Below the pieces are notes generated by a model. That model was given only the letters and a program-made list of their open reading frames with translations. It ran no database searches and was not told where the DNA came from. From Acetispira formosa (nom. nud.) (lineage in GTDB: Bacteria; Desulfobacterota; Desulfarculia; Adiutricales; Adiutricaceae), in contig CP026657.1 in assembly GCA_023525915.1 (NCBI GenBank), forward strand, positions 1,364,001-1,428,000: 64,000 nt of DNA, written 5' to 3'. The translations under genes were made by a program, and so were the position numbers. This document shows positions 63,762-64,000 of this stretch, piece after piece. Within the stretch, counting starts at the first letter, position 1, and each line of letters opens with the position of its first letter.

Positions 63762-64000
63762 TTATTTGGCCTCGATTTTCATTTCCTCATAGGTCAGGGT
63801 AATAGATTCGACGGCCACTTCATTGGAATCGCCCTTGAAGGACGGGCCTTCGACCTTGATCGGCCAGGCTTTCAGAAGCGTCCAGACCATTTTCGGATTG
63901 CCGTCTTCATCCAGAAGGTTGACGGCAATATCCTTGCGCTCCATCTTGTTGTGGTTTTTGGTTATCCAGTCGAAAAATTTATTGTCGGAAGCGAAAATGC
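63762..64000 (-). CDS. tail tube protein (Afp1-like), 5' end outside the window
   Basis: The frame stays open from the stop at 63762-63764 to the window edge. It reads FFDWITKNHNKMERKDIAVN, LLDEDGNPKMVWTLLKAWP and VAVESITLTYEEMKIEAK. This is the C-terminal half of an inner-tube protein, similar to but distinct from the neighbouring gene. A start at 63944 would give only 60 aa and is not the real one. Confidence 0.9.
   Translation of the reverse strand, partial: IFASDNKFFDWITKNHNKMERKDIAVNLLDEDGNPKMVWTLLKAWPIKVEGPSFKGDSNEVAVESITLTYEEMKIEAK

Overview
The window reads as chromosome of an anaerobic, Gram-negative bacterium, most likely of the Desulfobacterota (former Deltaproteobacteria). This placement is inferred from gene content. 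The clues are a glcDEF-type 2-hydroxyacid oxidase, a corrinoid protein with a methyltetrahydrofolate methyltransferase, DUF1638 and DUF3786 proteins, a zapB-zapA-rny block, a meso-diaminopimelate-type MurE in a complete-looking dcw cluster, and flavodoxin. Genes are GC-rich and intergenic stretches are often AT-rich and full of hairpins. No tRNA, rRNA, CRISPR array or transposase gene was seen.

Layout. 1-1.3 kb: a hypothetical gene and a repeat-rich gap. 1.3-6.6 kb: an IclR regulator and glcD-glcE-glcF. 7.5-9.1 kb: corrinoid protein and methyl-THF:corrinoid methyltransferase (one-carbon metabolism). 9.4-16.4 kb, minus strand: pyrE, rny, zapA, zapB, a DUF1638 gene and a B12-type radical SAM gene. 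16.5-33.2 kb, minus strand: one long division/envelope (dcw) operon, mraZ-rsmH-ftsL-ftsI-murE-mraY-murD-ftsW-murG-murC-murB-ftsQ-ftsA-ftsZ. It lacks murF and ddl and starts at a sigma70-like promoter overlapped by MraZ-type repeats. 33.8-37.0 kb, plus strand: B3/B4-domain protein, proC and a beta-CASP metallo-beta-lactamase protein. 37-49.7 kb: mixed genes, including a collagen-like protein, a membrane metallophosphoesterase, a divergent pyruvate-carboxylase-like enzyme with a C-terminal zinc ribbon, birA, a secreted serine hydrolase, an A-type Fe-S protein, a nucleosidase, a secreted papain-like protease, flavodoxin and an Lrp/AsnC regulator.

49.9-64 kb, minus strand: most of an extracellular contractile injection system (eCIS, Afp/PVC-like). 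In transcription order these are tube (cut by the window edge), tube, DUF5908 (Afp6-like), tube adaptor (Afp7-like), VgrG-like spike (Afp8), gp25 (Afp9), baseplate J (Afp11), second baseplate protein (Afp12), tape measure (Afp14) and AAA+ ATPase (Afp15). They are followed by three accessory genes: a PAS-like protein, a GH108-type muramidase with a frame problem, and a SLATT/DUF4231-like membrane protein. Sheath genes would lie beyond position 64000. No PAAR tip (Afp10) or fibre (Afp13) gene is visible where they would be expected.

The most unusual non-coding feature is a family of about 230-bp intergenic elements (near 6.7, 14.4, 39.4 and 60.2 kb). Each carries two long hairpins whose roughly 19-nt loops are reverse complements of each other. 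The stems differ between copies but keep their pairing. One damaged copy sits inside the eCIS operon. Two further short repeat families (9.2/39.3 kb and 12.2/49.8 kb) also occur.
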